A stretch of DNA of 64,000 bases from Neckera pumila (taxonomy: Eukaryota > Streptophyta > Bryopsida > Hypnales > Neckeraceae), in contig OZ018408.1 in assembly GCA_963969595.1 (NCBI GenBank), forward strand, positions 50,407,022 through 50,471,021, written 5' to 3'. The notes under the pieces were generated by a model that searched no databases, was not told where the DNA came from, and saw only the letters and a program-made list of their open reading frames with translations. Below, piece by piece: positions 36,574 through 48,772 of the stretch (positions are counted from its first letter, which is position 1; each line of letters begins with the position of its first letter). Position numbers and translations under genes: made by a program.

Positions 36574-36830
36574 CACTATAAGAAATCCGTGTTTTAGGTA
36601 AAGAGCCCCAATTTTTTCAAACGGATTTTAGGTGATGTTAATGTTGACAACCCAATGTTTTTATGTCAACAAGAGTGTTCAACATAACAGCAATGTTGAC
36701 ATAAAAACATTGGATTGTAAACATTGATATCACCTCAAACCCGTTTAAAAACATTGGATTGTAAACATTGATATCACCTCAAACCCGTTTAAAAAAATTG
36801 AGGCTTGTTACCTAAAACGTGGGTTTCTTA
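36574..36830. mobile_element. CACTA-type miniature element A
   Basis: The left end CACTATAAGAAATCCGTG mirrors the right end ACGTGGGTTTCTTA (last bases lost). Arms share TTTTAGGTAA, AATTTTTT and AGGTGATRT. A 43-bp block (AACATTGGATTGTAAACATTG...) is duplicated in tandem inside. Non-coding. Confidence 0.75.
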
Positions 36831-37924
36831 ACGTCAAGACGCGTTAGTACTAATGCATTATGACAAACTGACGCAAATAGTCTATGTCAAGTTGGAATAG
36901 AAAACCTTGGTCGAATGTTTCATAGTAAATGAAACTCAAATTAATAACATTGGCATATTAAGGATGACTGGAATGTGGCAGCTAACTGGATTGTGCAAAA
37001 AAATGGAGGACTAAAATGCCACATTATTAAGGACTATGTACCACTATAAAGTGAAGGAACAATTCCTCTTTAAGAATTCTATTCTAAAGGATGGTTGCCA
37101 TTGAGGGCTTGCACAAACACACATCAAACTTTATTGGAATTCCCTCTGACTGGTTTGGAGATTCTGTAGTTTTTCTCTGCTAGTTTTTGCCATTCTTAGT
37201 GTTCTAATTTCACCATGGAGGGATCTTCAAATAATTCCTATATAGGAGAAAATCATGGATTTTTGTTGTTGGGATTTTCATAAATTCTCTCCAAATTCCC
37301 CGTATACAATTCAAATTGGTAGACTTTGTATACATCTTACATTTCAGTGTTATTTCCACCTAATATTTGGTAGATTTTACAAGATGCAATTGTCCCATAT
37401 TGATCGTCAAGGATACTGTGAGGTTGGATACATAAGACTTATAGGTTGTCAAACTACGAGATAGTGAATTCCATTCACAGAAATCTAGCTTTTCTTGAGT
37501 TTTTATATTTTAAAGATCTAAGAAATTTTATATTATATGAAATTATAAAATGTTAGAAGAAATGAAATCTATATATAATTAATATTTTGAACTCTTGGAA
37601 CTAAAAAAGGTTTAGATCAAAAGTTCTGAAGTGTACAAGTTAATGAGATTGAAATTCAAAATCTACATATTAATTAGATTTGAGACTCTAAAATTTACAA
37701 CTAGTATTGATTGTACTTACTAAAATCTACATTAAAGTTAGATTTTAGAAGCATAAATCTACATTCTAGAATATTTAATTTCAAAAATTGGGTTGATTTG
37801 AAGATGGGGACATCTTCTAATAACATTGAAAAATGGCACAAATTTCTCTTTAATAAAATGCACAAATCATTAGAGAAAAATTCAACCCATTACAAGGTTG
37901 TCTGAAGTTGATATGCCATGCTAT
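36831..37924. other. Non-coding, no recognised feature
   Basis: AT-rich, with only short chance readings (one of 69 codons at 37255-37464). Confidence 0.25.
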
Positions 37925-38045
37925 TCTTTGCATGGCTTGTCAACTTCAAAATTGCTCTTGGTGAGCAGTCAGAGTCTCTGACTACTGCCAAAGCAGTCAA
38001 GTCTCGCATAATTTTTATTTTATTTTATTTTATTAGATTAAAATT
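37925..38045 (-). repeat. Right member of the long inverted repeat pair
   Basis: GGCTTGTCAAC, CTTGGTGAGCAGTCAGAG and AAAGCAGTCAAGTCTCGC are the reverse-complement counterparts of the 26.6-kb copy. No clear target duplication was found outside the pair. Confidence 0.6.
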
Positions 38046-41000
38046 CTAGGATTTTATCCCATGGAATCTATAAATAATCTACCGCTTTATATGTTTTCTT
38101 CACTAGTTGTTTAAAACAAAGCGCATCAATACTCTTCTTTTCAGGAGGAATTTGCATATTAGTTACATACTTGTGTTAAAATACTCAGATAAATTATACA
38201 GGTAGACCACTTGGATGGCTGGATACTCGGTACCAACAAGATCAAGCAATATTAGATCAACTTTATGATTGATATCCTAATGCCCCGAAATTGAGGTATT
38301 TGGGAATCAAAGTAGCCTCTAGCAATTAGTTTTTTAATAGACATCAGTATAAGAAGTTCTGACAAATGCTTAGGTGCTTGTGCCTTAATGGCAACACTTA
38401 GTAGGCTGATTATGAGGGCAAGTAACTTACTGTGCAAAGTACGCAAGGCTAAGGGAGTTTTTTCTCTCACTTTACTGCTGCCATCGGAGGAAAACTCTGG
38501 AGCTTAGTGCCGCACTGGGCCTGATTTTTCCTGAAAACTCAAAGCTTGAGCTTGGACTGGCTTCTTTGTTAGATCTAAGCGTATAGCAATCGCTGACTTG
38601 TGAAAACGGTGTTGGGGTCTCAGATTAGCGGCCAACAGGTGTTATAGTTTTCCATAGCAAAACTACTGCAATGGTTTTTGAAAACTTATGAGTTGTTTTT
38701 TGAGCACCTTTTGAGTTGATTCTTTGTTTATGATTGAGGTTTTTCTCTGGCGAATATACAATAACAAGTAGTGGTAACTTGCAGACACCTCGTGCACGTC
38801 ATGTAGCATTCTAATTGTTGGCTATGTGGCATGGGTAAGGTAGACGTGCCAATGACCGCACAGGCAAAATTCAAAATCCTTTTCCATAAAGTTGAGGAAC
38901 TTGGAAGCTCTAAAATTTTGCACAACTGTCAAATCTCATGTAAAGATTTATTTCCAAAAAAAGAAGTTCAAAAAGGTGTTTTTTTCCAAATTTGGTTGCA
39001 ATTTTAAAATAACAAGTTAAAAAATCACAACAAAATGTCTTCCAACCCTTCACCGCACAGTGTGCGGTGCCTGTACGGTGGGCCAAAATCCCAGTTCTTA
39101 TCAACCCAACCTTAATATGAGTGCGATGTGACATAATGAGCACAGTGTCCTGTTTTACGAAGCGTCCGATCAATGGCGCACTTACCTTATAGGTGAGGGT
39201 TACCACCTCCGGAGGATTTTTTCAAAAATTTCCTTAACAATTTTATGGACCTGTGAAGAATGTGGCTTGTTGCAATGGTTTGTGTTTGCATTTAGCACTC
39301 ATAAACAATGCAAAATCTTTCTAAGCATGAGTTTCGTGTAGGATCAACCTGTTTTGTTGTTGCATCTTGTAGCTCCTACAACAGAAGGTAGCTGAGTGTA
39401 TGACTAGGTTGGAGATCAAGCCCTGGATGGCTGGTTATCTTAGTCGCATATGGTGCTCTATGATTTTCTGAGAAAATCAACGGAAGGAAGTCTTTTCATA
39501 GATCCAGTTGCTGTTCGTTTTTTTGCTGGATCAGTCGTAGCTGACTGGGAGACCTGGCTAATGAGGTTGGTGGGAACAAAGCCTGAGACTGGCTACATGC
39601 TCGGGGTTATTTTATTGTTGCTTGTACTAGAATCAATCTCCTACTCTATTATCGGCCTGTTTTGGTGGGATCATGTCTCTATCAGTTATGGATAAAATGA
39701 CTCATTGTACTGAATCATTTCAAAGAGTAATAAGTTAGTGGATTATCTTCTCTGTAAATAACAGCTTATGTTTGTATCAATTACAAAAATGACTCTTATT
39801 TCTAGTACAAGTATGAGTTTCGATAAGGAAGTAGAATCTACTCTAAATCTAGAGAAGTATCTAAAAAACATTTTTTTTTTTTAATAATTTAATATTCGGA
39901 ATTTTTTATTCCTGCGCCACTGCTGCTGCAATTTCAGTAGGACGGAAATAGGGAGAAAACGATTTTTTTAGCAAAATAAAAGCAAATTTCATGGTACCTC
40001 GGAGGGCTGTGGATCAGCCCTCCAGAGGCCTCAAATTTCCTCTAATGTTCCCTGTCTCACATTTCCCTATAACGGCTACATTCCCTATGAAGATGAATAT
40101 TATGATGGAGTTGCTAGGATAGCTTTGTAACATGACTATCCAGATGGATGCACAAAAATTAAAGAATTGTACTATATTTGACTCTCAAGAATGGTGCTAA
40201 TCAAGCGTTGTAACCTACCTATAGAACAAGTATAAATAGAAGAGCACAAGTCACCATAAATCCTAATAACACGGAGAAGTGTGACAATAGGCATAGCACT
40301 TTAAAGGCAAAGATGGAGAGGGAGAAGACGAACATAGTAGGAAAATGCATTTCAACAAATCCTTAAGCAGCTCCATAGCTTGTGTTCAAAAATGCATTCC
40401 TTCAATACAAAACAATACTCCTCAGACGTGGTTGTTGCTTTCCTTGGTCAAGGGTGACTCACTAATATTGGCAAAGTCATTCAACAGTTGTTCTTGCTTC
40501 AGTACATGTGACTCCATGACACGCTTTGTTGTAGTCTTCTAGAGATGCCTTATTGCAACATGCCAAAACTAATGCCAATTGCTTGACCAACTCTACTTCC
40601 GTTGCATAAGCACAACAATACACTATAAGCCCTTCCGTTGGATTCAAACATCACGTAGGTGTTTTAAACACATGCCATAGCAACACGCACCCATAGCTAG
40701 CAGAAACCTAAACAGTAGTGGTCGCGGAAATGTAGACATTGCAAATTAGGAGAGATAATCTTTATAATGAAACTTGGAATTCATCCACCATCGTGAGGAT
40801 GAAAATTGAACTTCATCCAATGAATTAAGTGGATATTTGTAGGATATGTGTTGACACCTCGACAATCATAGATGAAATGGACAATCCAAATTTTTCAATA
40901 GAATCTACAAAATAATACTTAAATGTTGCAATAGTTCTCATAGTACAAAAGTCCAAGAATTCAAAAATGCAACAAGTAGTACAAGTGCTTCTTGCATCTA

Positions 41001-41892
41001 CTTAAGGGGATCTATTGCAAATCTCAGTGAATTTTTAGTGTTAGAGGATCTTAGAGATGAGCCTCAAATACATTAAATCTTGGAGGAAAAATCACTTTCA
41101 AAATTCAATTAAAAAAAAGAAGTAAAAATAGAATTTGAGAAGTCATTAATCAATTATGGATTTATAATTATGCATGTTAAAATCCTTTAACCTCATATTT
41201 TTAATTTTTTTATGAACTCATGTAATTTAAAGAGGATTGAAAGAGTTCAAATCAACTTCATAGTTTTAACACCTTCTTGATTAAACATTATATTGGACAT
41301 TATAATCTTTCAATCCATAAGTGACATACACACACACACATATATATATATAACTTATGAAAACTTGTTAAGTTTGAGTAAGACCTTGGGTATTGAGGGA
41401 GTTAAAAACAGTTCTTGTTTCCATATGAAAAATGCATTGTAAGAAATATTCTTATTAGTTATTAATCATGGTATGTGTGGAAAATCATTATGTCACAGTA
41501 GTAAGATTTTCAATCAAATTGAATCTTTTTGATTGCAAATGCACCGAGCAACTGAAAGTGTACAGCTCTCACTGCTGCAATGGGCATGTACCCTCATCTA
41601 CTTCTCAAAATAATTCCATTTTTGTAGATTGTAAGTTGAATGAAAGATCTCAATCCTCTCATGTCCTCTAAACTTGGTTTAATTTCCCACTGCCCATTAC
41701 AATTACAATCCATTGCTGGAATTAATTGTACGCACAACAGAATTTGAAATCCTCTCTCAAGATTGAAACAGCAAATTGCACCCCTCGTCACAATCATTCA
41801 ACGTCCAACTCTCCTGCAAACATTCAGGATGTCCATAAAATCACGCACACTTTGTAAATGTTGTGTTCGACATGAAATCAATGGTTGCCTAT
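38046..41892. other. Non-coding, no recognised gene
   Basis: The longest readings are 98 codons or fewer and carry no motif (for example 39450-39695, plus, with a Leu/Ile-rich end). A block at about 39990-40060 (CAGCCCTCCAGAGG...CCTCTAATG) resembles 26728-26765. A CA/TA microsatellite lies at 41329-41353. Confidence 0.3.
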
Positions 41893-41896
41893 TTAA

Positions 41897-42619
41897 CCCC
41901 TAAATGACGGACCCATGACCATTGATTTCAAACCTCACTGTCCATCACTCAATTTGCTACCATTTTGCAACTAGATATGTATGAAAAAGTTTATTTTTAT
42001 TTTTCAGAGATCAAAGTACATGTCTTCTTTACTTCAGAAAAAACTTAGATTTTTTTGTGAAGAATTAAATTTTTTAAGAATTTTTAAAGAAAAGGTGAAG
42101 AAAAATCATATTAAATAGAAAAGTATTTCAAAAAATCTGAAAAATTCACCATAAGTGTATATCACAATGACAAACATCATGGTATAAATTCAATTTCCGT
42201 GTCATTCTAAATTAGAAAATAATAGACATTGAAAATACACCCAATGTTCAAATTGCAATTAAATATGCAATATTAGAAATTTTTTCAAAAATTCAAATTG
42301 GAGTAGAAACTAGAGTAGATGATCTTCATTTTGTTAGTTTGACTCAAATTCAAAAAATATCATTTTTGTGGAGAAATTTTAGATTTAAAGCAAAGAGCAA
42401 CAACTTCCCAAAATACTCTAAAATAGCATATTTTGTAATCCGTGTTTTTTAATAGATTCTCATTTCCGTGAAGACAAAAATTGGATAGAGTACAAACTCC
42501 ATTGGATACTCTTCATAACCCAATGTGAAAGGTCAACAAGGAAAAGGAGGATGAAAAAATGCTTCTGAACCCTCTTCATGGTTCAAACGCCACGGAATGG
42601 CGTCCGTGGCGTTCCTGGG
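41897..42619 (+). mobile_element. TTAA-family element, copy 6 (diverged)
   Basis: Flanked by TTAA (41893-41896 and 42620-42623). The left tip is CCCCTAAATGACGGACCC and the right tip CGTGGCGTTCCTGGG. The interior is A/T-rich with no coding. The tips diverge from copies 2-5 but keep the C-rich start and the TTAA. Confidence 0.6.
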
Positions 42620-42748
42620 TTAATATGGTTTGGAGGTCTAATTGACTTCCTCTCCAGACCTGGAGCTAGAATCCCATCTCTTGTCAAGGTCAATATTCAG
42701 CAAGGATAAAAGCAACTGAAGGCCGTTACATTACGTTACAGACTTTAA

Positions 42749-43118
42749 GAGCATCACCACCCAGCTTGCAAAATGCAAGCCAGGTTGCAAGCCTGGCAGT
42801 TCATTTTGCAAGCTGGGGAAGAAGGGTCGTACCACCCATGGCCTCTTAAGAGGCCATCGCCATCCAATGAGCTACATCCACATTCACGGATCATGTCCTT
42901 GCTTTTGGGGAAAGTAGAAAAGTGCTTGTTTCATGCAGTTTGCAAGCCGGTTTGCAAGCCACCCTTTGGCTTGCGAAAGAGCCCGGTTTTGCAAGCCACT
43001 GGAAGCTTTTGACTTGGCCTCTTAACAAGTTCATCCATTACGCAAGACGGGTGGGGCAATTTTACAAACCTCTCTTACCAAGTCATCCAATATGGTGGGG
43101 ATTATGGTGGAGATGCTC
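42749..43118 (+). mobile_element. PIF/Harbinger (Tourist-like) miniature element, copy 1
   Basis: The left end GAGCATCACCACCC mirrors the right end GGTGGAGATGCTC, flanked by TAA (42746-42748 and 43119-43121). Inside it is full of TTGCAAGCC words in both orientations. 370 bp, non-coding. Three-base TWA targets are typical of PIF/Harbinger. Confidence 0.88.
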
Positions 43119-43121
43119 TAA

Positions 43122-44140
43122 GTACAATACTGTGGAATCTGTTCCTCGCCCCCGGCCCCGCCTTCGAATTCGGGTGTGTAACCGCCTTTGGGTGCCAGTT
43201 TTATGAAGTGAAGGCCTAAAGGGTCCACCCTAGACTGGATTTTTTCTAAAATACTCTGGAATCTGAATCGGAGGCGTATCTGATCCAGTGGGTGGGGTGG
43301 CCCAACAGTTGGAGATCAGGTGCTGGCTCAGCACATGAACGATCGTGTGCTACTTCTGAATAAGTTCTGAATAAGTTAATAATACGGAGGAGTAGGAAAC
43401 ATATATGACGTCGCTTCAGTGCATAGTATGGTACGAGTGGGACCAGTACGTACTGAGAGCAACATTTCCAAAGTTGATTGATAACCAAGTTTGACCGGCC
43501 AAGCCATACATGTACTGGACAACAAATTCACCGAAATGTCAGTTCATTATTTTCTAATAAATTCACACGAGAGCTGGCCGGACAGGCACCGTTCAACAGA
43601 GTAGGGGGGCGCGCTGGTACCACATTAACCCCAGAAGGACGGGCTGATCACCGTGGAAACCATCCATTTGGGTAGCATGAGAAAAAAATCAAGAGCACTC
43701 ACTGGAGGTCAAACTATTATATATGCAAGACCTCGGCTTTTCAAACAAAATTTCAAGGATGAACATTTGCAGTCACTTTCTGTCTTACATAAATAGAATG
43801 GCTTACTTAAATAGAAGGATTCTCTGCGATCCATCACACACTTTTAGGCCGCTGCCTCATTCCATCATTCCAGATGTTGGCATTTCACCCAACGTTGAAA
43901 AGGTACCTTGCATACGCTTGCCTTGGGCGGTATTGGGCAAGTACTACCTACTGTGCGTCTTCAGGCCGTAAATTTTTCTTCCGGCATGCAGTTCACGTGG
44001 CTGGCTTCCAATACACCATCAATGGAGACCAAGCGTCGCCGGCATGATCGTTCTGCATGATCTTCCATCGATCCGGAAAACGTGCGAAAGAAACTACTCG
44101 CAAGGATAGATTCTTCCGTAACTTAATTCCAACTGACGTC
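43122..44140. other. Non-coding, higher GC, no recognised gene
   Basis: At 43626 TTAACCCCAGAAGGACGGGC resembles a TTAA-family left tip, but no right tip was found. Otherwise nothing. Confidence 0.3.
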
Positions 44141-44283
44141 AATTTCGTTAAATTTGGCGATATTTGCACAGCCCAAAATGGTGTCAAAGAGCTTCTCAAA
44201 GGTCTAATTTCAGGCCGCAAACTAGGATATAGATATTGGATTGAGGCAGAGCGTGCCAAAGTAATGGAATATTACCAATTTAC
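44141..44283 (+). mobile_element. 145-bp palindromic miniature element, copy 1
   Basis: The left tip is AATTTCGTTAAATTTGGCG and the right part is CAAAGTAATGGAATATTACCAATTTA. The right part equals the reverse complement of the next copy's left side (GGCGGTATTCCATTACTTTG), so the copies are homologous and inverted. Confidence 0.6.
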
Positions 44284-44631
44284 CGTTATCGGTAAACATA
44301 TACGGAGTATGTTGGCGCAAATCAATGTCAGATCGATCAGTGGCCACAGCCGGCAGAAATGGTTCCCATCGAGACACTTCTCTTTAGGAACCGCTCTCAT
44401 CCGGATACCCAAAATTACCCGCCACTCAACGCAAAACCTGGTCTCTCCAAAACTAGCTTCAAAACTGATTGCGTGCACTGGAAACCACACCGCGAATCAC
44501 TGTAGCTACCTAGGACGTGCAGAATTTAATCTGATAATCGCAAACAGAGCTTACTGATAAGGCTACTAATGAGGGGTGATCAGATTGGAGCTGACTCAGA
44601 GTGCAAATCCTTACATAGATACATAAACGTT

Positions 44632-44776
44632 AATTTCGTTAAATTGGCGGTATTCCATTACTTTGGCGCGGTTCAAGCCACACGGCCACCTGTTTTAAAA
44701 TAATTAGACCTTCGTGAAGATATATGTAACAATTTTTGGTTTGTGAAATTAAATATATCGCCAATTTAACGAAATT
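44632..44776 (-). mobile_element. 145-bp palindromic miniature element, copy 2
   Basis: AATTTCGTTAAATTGGCG at the left and CGCCAATTTAACGAAATT at the right form a perfect 18-base inverted repeat. GTT occurs on both outer sides (44629-44631 and 44777-44779), a possible 3-bp target duplication. Confidence 0.8.
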
Positions 44777-45137
44777 GTTGTTCATACGTCTTCCGAGCTA
44801 TGATTCAATCCAAGCCGTACTTCAGGAAAATATTACAAACATTCAAGAATTTCTAGGTAGTACAAAAAGCCAAGTCTTCCAGTTATTGAGCTGCAAGCTA
44901 TGCTTAGTATTGTTAATTACTGTTCTTGAGCGAGTAAGCAACGCACTTATGTTATAACTTCTCATCAGCATTTTCGCTATCTCGTTTTAATGCATTGACA
45001 AATCTCGAATCGCCACATCCAATTTATAAATCTCATGGATTTAGGATTACAAAATCCAGGCTTCACCATTGCAGTGAAACGTGATTATACAATAATGTTG
45101 ATGTTTATCTAGATATCCCATGACTTGATTCAAATAT

Positions 45138-45289
45138 CAATTTCGTTCTATTGGCAAATATCCAAGATGTTGGCAATTTTTTGAAGGCAAGCGCCTTTAA
45201 ATCAAAAATCTATCAGTCCTAGTTTTTTGAGCTTTTTCCAGTCGAGGTTCATATTTTTGGCGATCGCAATCACGCCAATTTAACAAATT
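45138..45289 (+). mobile_element. 150-bp palindromic miniature element, copy 3
   Basis: AATTTCGTTCTATTGGC at the left and CGCCAATTTAACAAATT at the right form an imperfect inverted repeat matching copies 1 and 2. The interior is diverged. Confidence 0.6.
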
Positions 45290-47128
45290 GACATTTAATC
45301 ATTCCAAAAGATATTAACACAATATCAACATAAGTGTCATGCAGTGAGTTCATATTACAATACGTGACCTACGAAGTAAGTATTCCAATAACATACAATT
45401 TCAACCACAAAACAGTAGTAACAGCAAATGAAAGAATCAATCTGCATCAAGCTTATGAATCATAGTAACAAGATGCTCTTACTAAATAGAATAGTAGAGG
45501 CCTTGTAACCCTCACTGAAGAGGTTAGGAAAGGACACTTTCCAGAGGGCAAAATTCTCCGAGTCCATTCCTGCGATTTCGGCAATGGATTCGGCCCCGAG
45601 ACTGCTGTTGATTAAGTACGTGGTTGCTCCGCAGAAGCCAGTGCTGCGCTTATCAGAATCGTCGCTCAGATTGGCATGTACACAGTGCAGTAAGTCTGAT
45701 CCTTACGATCACCTGTTCTGGTTTATGTAGCAGATCCTCCGTTTGCCAAATGAAAGTCTCGGTTAGCAAATGAAGAATCTGCAACATAGACGAGAGAGAT
45801 AACCTGTGCAGCGACTGTCGAGAACATTGCATATCCATCCGTGCATCGTCGCAGGCTCCCAAGCGTCAATAGCTAGCTGTATTTCGTGTCCATCTAAAAG
45901 ATACGCAGCTTCTCATCAGAAGAAACCGGTTCTGTTGCCCAGGGTCTAGGGACTGTCTAGAAAATGGTGTCCATCTAACGCTGGCCCTGAGAGCATATAT
46001 TTGTGAAGGTTGAAGTCACAGTAACTTCCCATAACTTCGCATTCTCAAGGAATCTGCCTGTCTGGAGAGCAACGAAGAGTTGTACGAGAAGGAAACTAAC
46101 TAAAGACTACAAACACCTCACTTGAAAAAGTCCAGAGCAGGAACTCAGTGTTGAAAGCAACTCAGTTATGAACTAAGAGCCTGAATGTGTGCTTGAATAT
46201 ATACCGTTCCAACCACCACGACGGGGGGAACGAGCTTGCCCGTTAGTCCAGGGGACCCTTAGAAAAAGAATGCAAGTGGATGAGCGCGTCCTTTCCACTG
46301 GGAAGGCAACTGAAAGAATTGTCCTTCTCATCGCCTTCATCGCCTTATTATACGGTATAAAAGGACAAAGACCCATTCCGAAATTAATGTGCTTGCCACC
46401 ACAACAAGGAACTGAACTTAATTCAGGCAAATCTGTTCTGGGGATTGTGGCTTATCGATCTACTGTACAATTAAACCACGTGGCCAGCCAAGCATCGGAT
46501 AGTGGCACTCAGCTGCGGCGTCGGCATACTATACGCTACCGTGTAGTCGTGTACCGCAAGATACAGCTGTGAATGAACTTTTCCCGTTTCTACTGCCTGT
46601 TTCTGTGAGCACTCGAGATCCCTAAATTTGGAATCCATTCGGAAGTAATGAAGCAAACAAGGAAATTCATCACGAGATGAGATGAGACCTTCCAAGATCT
46701 CACATTCTCACATCCGTTGACCGTTGAGATCAAATGCTCGGCTCCTGACCAGTGAATTTTTTTTGGTGGCGAAATTCGCCAGCATCATACCTCATTTTGA
46801 GTGGTGGCTACCTACACCTTAAAAAGAAGGAGGAAAAATTGGATGAATTCGCCAAAATCATCTCCAAGAAATATAAGGTGTTGTACTACCACCAAGAATC
46901 CTGCAAAAAGTACCGGCCACCGGTCCACCCTGGCCATTCTAGCCATATATACCGACGCTCGCTTGAAACAATACACATAGAATGGAATCTTTTAAGTTGG
47001 GCACGAAAAGGTCGCCCGAAGCATAGCTTGTTAGCTACAGTACTTATTGCCAAGTAGCCTTTTCGACATAAGGTACCTGGCTGTCTGGAAAGAACGTACC
47101 TTCTAACGTACAACAATGTTATGTTATG
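45290..47128. other. Non-coding, no recognised gene
   Basis: Two overlapping chance readings of up to 127 codons (46189-46572, plus) have no motif and overlapping antisense readings. No terminal repeats were seen. Confidence 0.3.
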
Positions 47129-47131
47129 TTA

Positions 47132-47497
47132 GAGCATCCCCACCCGTCTTGCATATTGGATGACTTGTTAAGAGAGGCTTGCAAAATTGCCCCACCCGTC
47201 TTGCATAATGGATGAACTTGTTAAGAGGCCAAGCCAAAAGCCACCGGTGGCTTGCAAAATCGGGCTCTTTTGCAAGCCAAAGGGTGGCTTGCAAACCGGC
47301 TTGCAAACCGCATGAGACAAACACTTTTCCACTTTCCCAAAAAGCAAGGACATGATCCGTGAATGTGGACGTAGCTCATTGGATGGCGATGGCTTCTTAA
47401 GAGGCCGTGGGTGGGGCGACCCTTCTTCCCCGGCTTGCAAAATGGACTGCCAGGCTTGCAACCTGGCTTGCATTTTGCAAGCCGGGTGGTGATGCTC
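47132..47497 (-). mobile_element. PIF/Harbinger (Tourist-like) miniature element, copy 2, inverted
   Basis: GAGCATCCCCACCC...GGGTGGTGATGCTC, flanked by TTA (47129-47131 and 47498-47500). The whole 366 bp is the reverse-complement counterpart of copy 1 at 42749-43118, so it inserted in the opposite orientation. Confidence 0.88.
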
Positions 47498-47510
47498 TTA
47501 GAAGGTTTAA

Positions 47511-48768
47511 GGGCAACCCCAGAGCAGACTCACCAAGGAGAGGCGCCAAGGGTGGCTTTGGCATGTGGATTTGGAGAGTGGAGCTTCGCCGCTCCTGCTC
47601 TGCCCCACTGCTGACCCGCCAAGTAGGCACCAAATGGATATTATTGCAAAGAATTTGGTTTTGATATAAAATTTACAAAATTTTAAATTCCAATTCATTA
47701 ATAAGTACTCCCTCACATTGTTTCAAAAGCACGTCCAACTTGTTTTGAGTTTGTAAGGATGAAGAGTAGCTCACTATATACACATGGGGTGGTAGGAGGT
47801 AGAACAAACAATGTGGGATAAGTAAATTAGACGTAGTAGGAACTCCACCACTCATAGTTTATTCAAAATTATGAATTGTGTTAAAAGTAGAATTTCAGAC
47901 CTCATTTAGGCATAGTAGAATAATTTTTTACAAAAAAATTTGAACTAATAAAAGATGTGAAATCAAGACAAATTTCACCTCCAAAAATCTGTTTGTGATT
48001 TCAAGACTCCAGTCAAAAGTTATGGACAAATTTCAAAAGAGGATTAGAAGGTAAGTTTTTTTACATTTGTAGAAATGCATAGAAGATATTTGTCCATAAC
48101 TTTTGACTGAAGACTCAAAATCTCAAACGGATTTTTGGAGATGAAATTTATCTTGATTTAACAACTTTTCTTAGTTCAAAGTACTTTGGAAAAAGCTATT
48201 CTACTGTGCCTAAATGAGGTCTGAAATTTTAATTCTAACACAATTCCTACTTTGGAAAAACTATGACTATTAGTAGTTGAGCTCCTTCTAATTACTAATC
48301 TCACATGGGTTGCTCTACCTCCTACCACCCCATGTGTATATAGTAAGCTTTTCTTCCCTCTTCCAACTCAACAAAAGTGAATAAGCATTTCTCCCAATTT
48401 CTAGATACAAATAAAGGAAACTTTATTCTAGTTGGGAAATGCCTTTTTTTTCAGTTTTTTCTCACACAAGTAAAAGAAACTTTATTGAGGTTGAAATTAC
48501 TTGTGAAAAAAATTTGAGGGTCAAATAAGGTATGTGCCTCAAAGATGGGGTGAGAAGGATTGTCAGTACCTCGGAATTGGGTTGAAAAGGTAGTCAGAGC
48601 CTTTGGCGAGCCACGCCCAAAGCTCACCATTTCCCAATGTATTCTTCAAATTCTGGCGAAGCCGGGCATTTTTCCCCGTTTGGCGTGTCAGTTGTGGGGA
48701 AGCAAATGAAGCCAGGGCCCGCCCACTACCTGTGTTAGGCTCCTTGGCGCCCTGCCGTGGGGTCGCTC
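47511..48768. mobile_element. Second PIF/Harbinger-like element, interrupted by a foldback element
   Basis: The left end GGGCAACCCCAGAGCAG mirrors the right end CTGCCGTGGGGTCGCTC, flanked by TAA on both sides (47508-47510 and 48769-48771). The GC-rich outer parts contain CCAAGGAG / CTCCTTGG. The AT-rich middle is a separate foldback element. Confidence 0.6.
47774..48343. mobile_element. Foldback element, family F, copy 1
   Basis: The left tip CTATATACACATGGGGTGG and right tip CCACCCCATGTGTATATAG form an inverted repeat that continues along both arms (GACCTCATTTAGGCA / TGCCTAAATGAGGTC, CAAAAGTTATGGACAAA / TTTGTCCATAACTTTTG). The loop is about 50 bases near 48050. Weaker pairing continues outside the tips. 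Non-coding. Confidence 0.88.
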
Positions 48769-48772
48769 TAAC

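Noticed and set aside
43158..43175. TTCGAATTC-like tRNA B box suggesting a tRNA or SINE
   Set aside because: No matching A box, acceptor stem or anticodon arm could be formed on either strand.
43626..43645. Seventh TTAA-family element
   Set aside because: Only a left-tip-like sequence (TTAACCCCAGAAGGACGGGC). No right tip or shared interior was found.
44057..44557. 166-codon plus-strand reading as a gene
   Set aside because: It runs through palindromic miniature element copy 1 (44141-44283), has a 72-codon antisense reading, and shows no domain.
46189..46572. 127-codon plus-strand reading as a host gene
   Set aside because: No motif, overlapping antisense readings of similar length, and no supporting exon structure.
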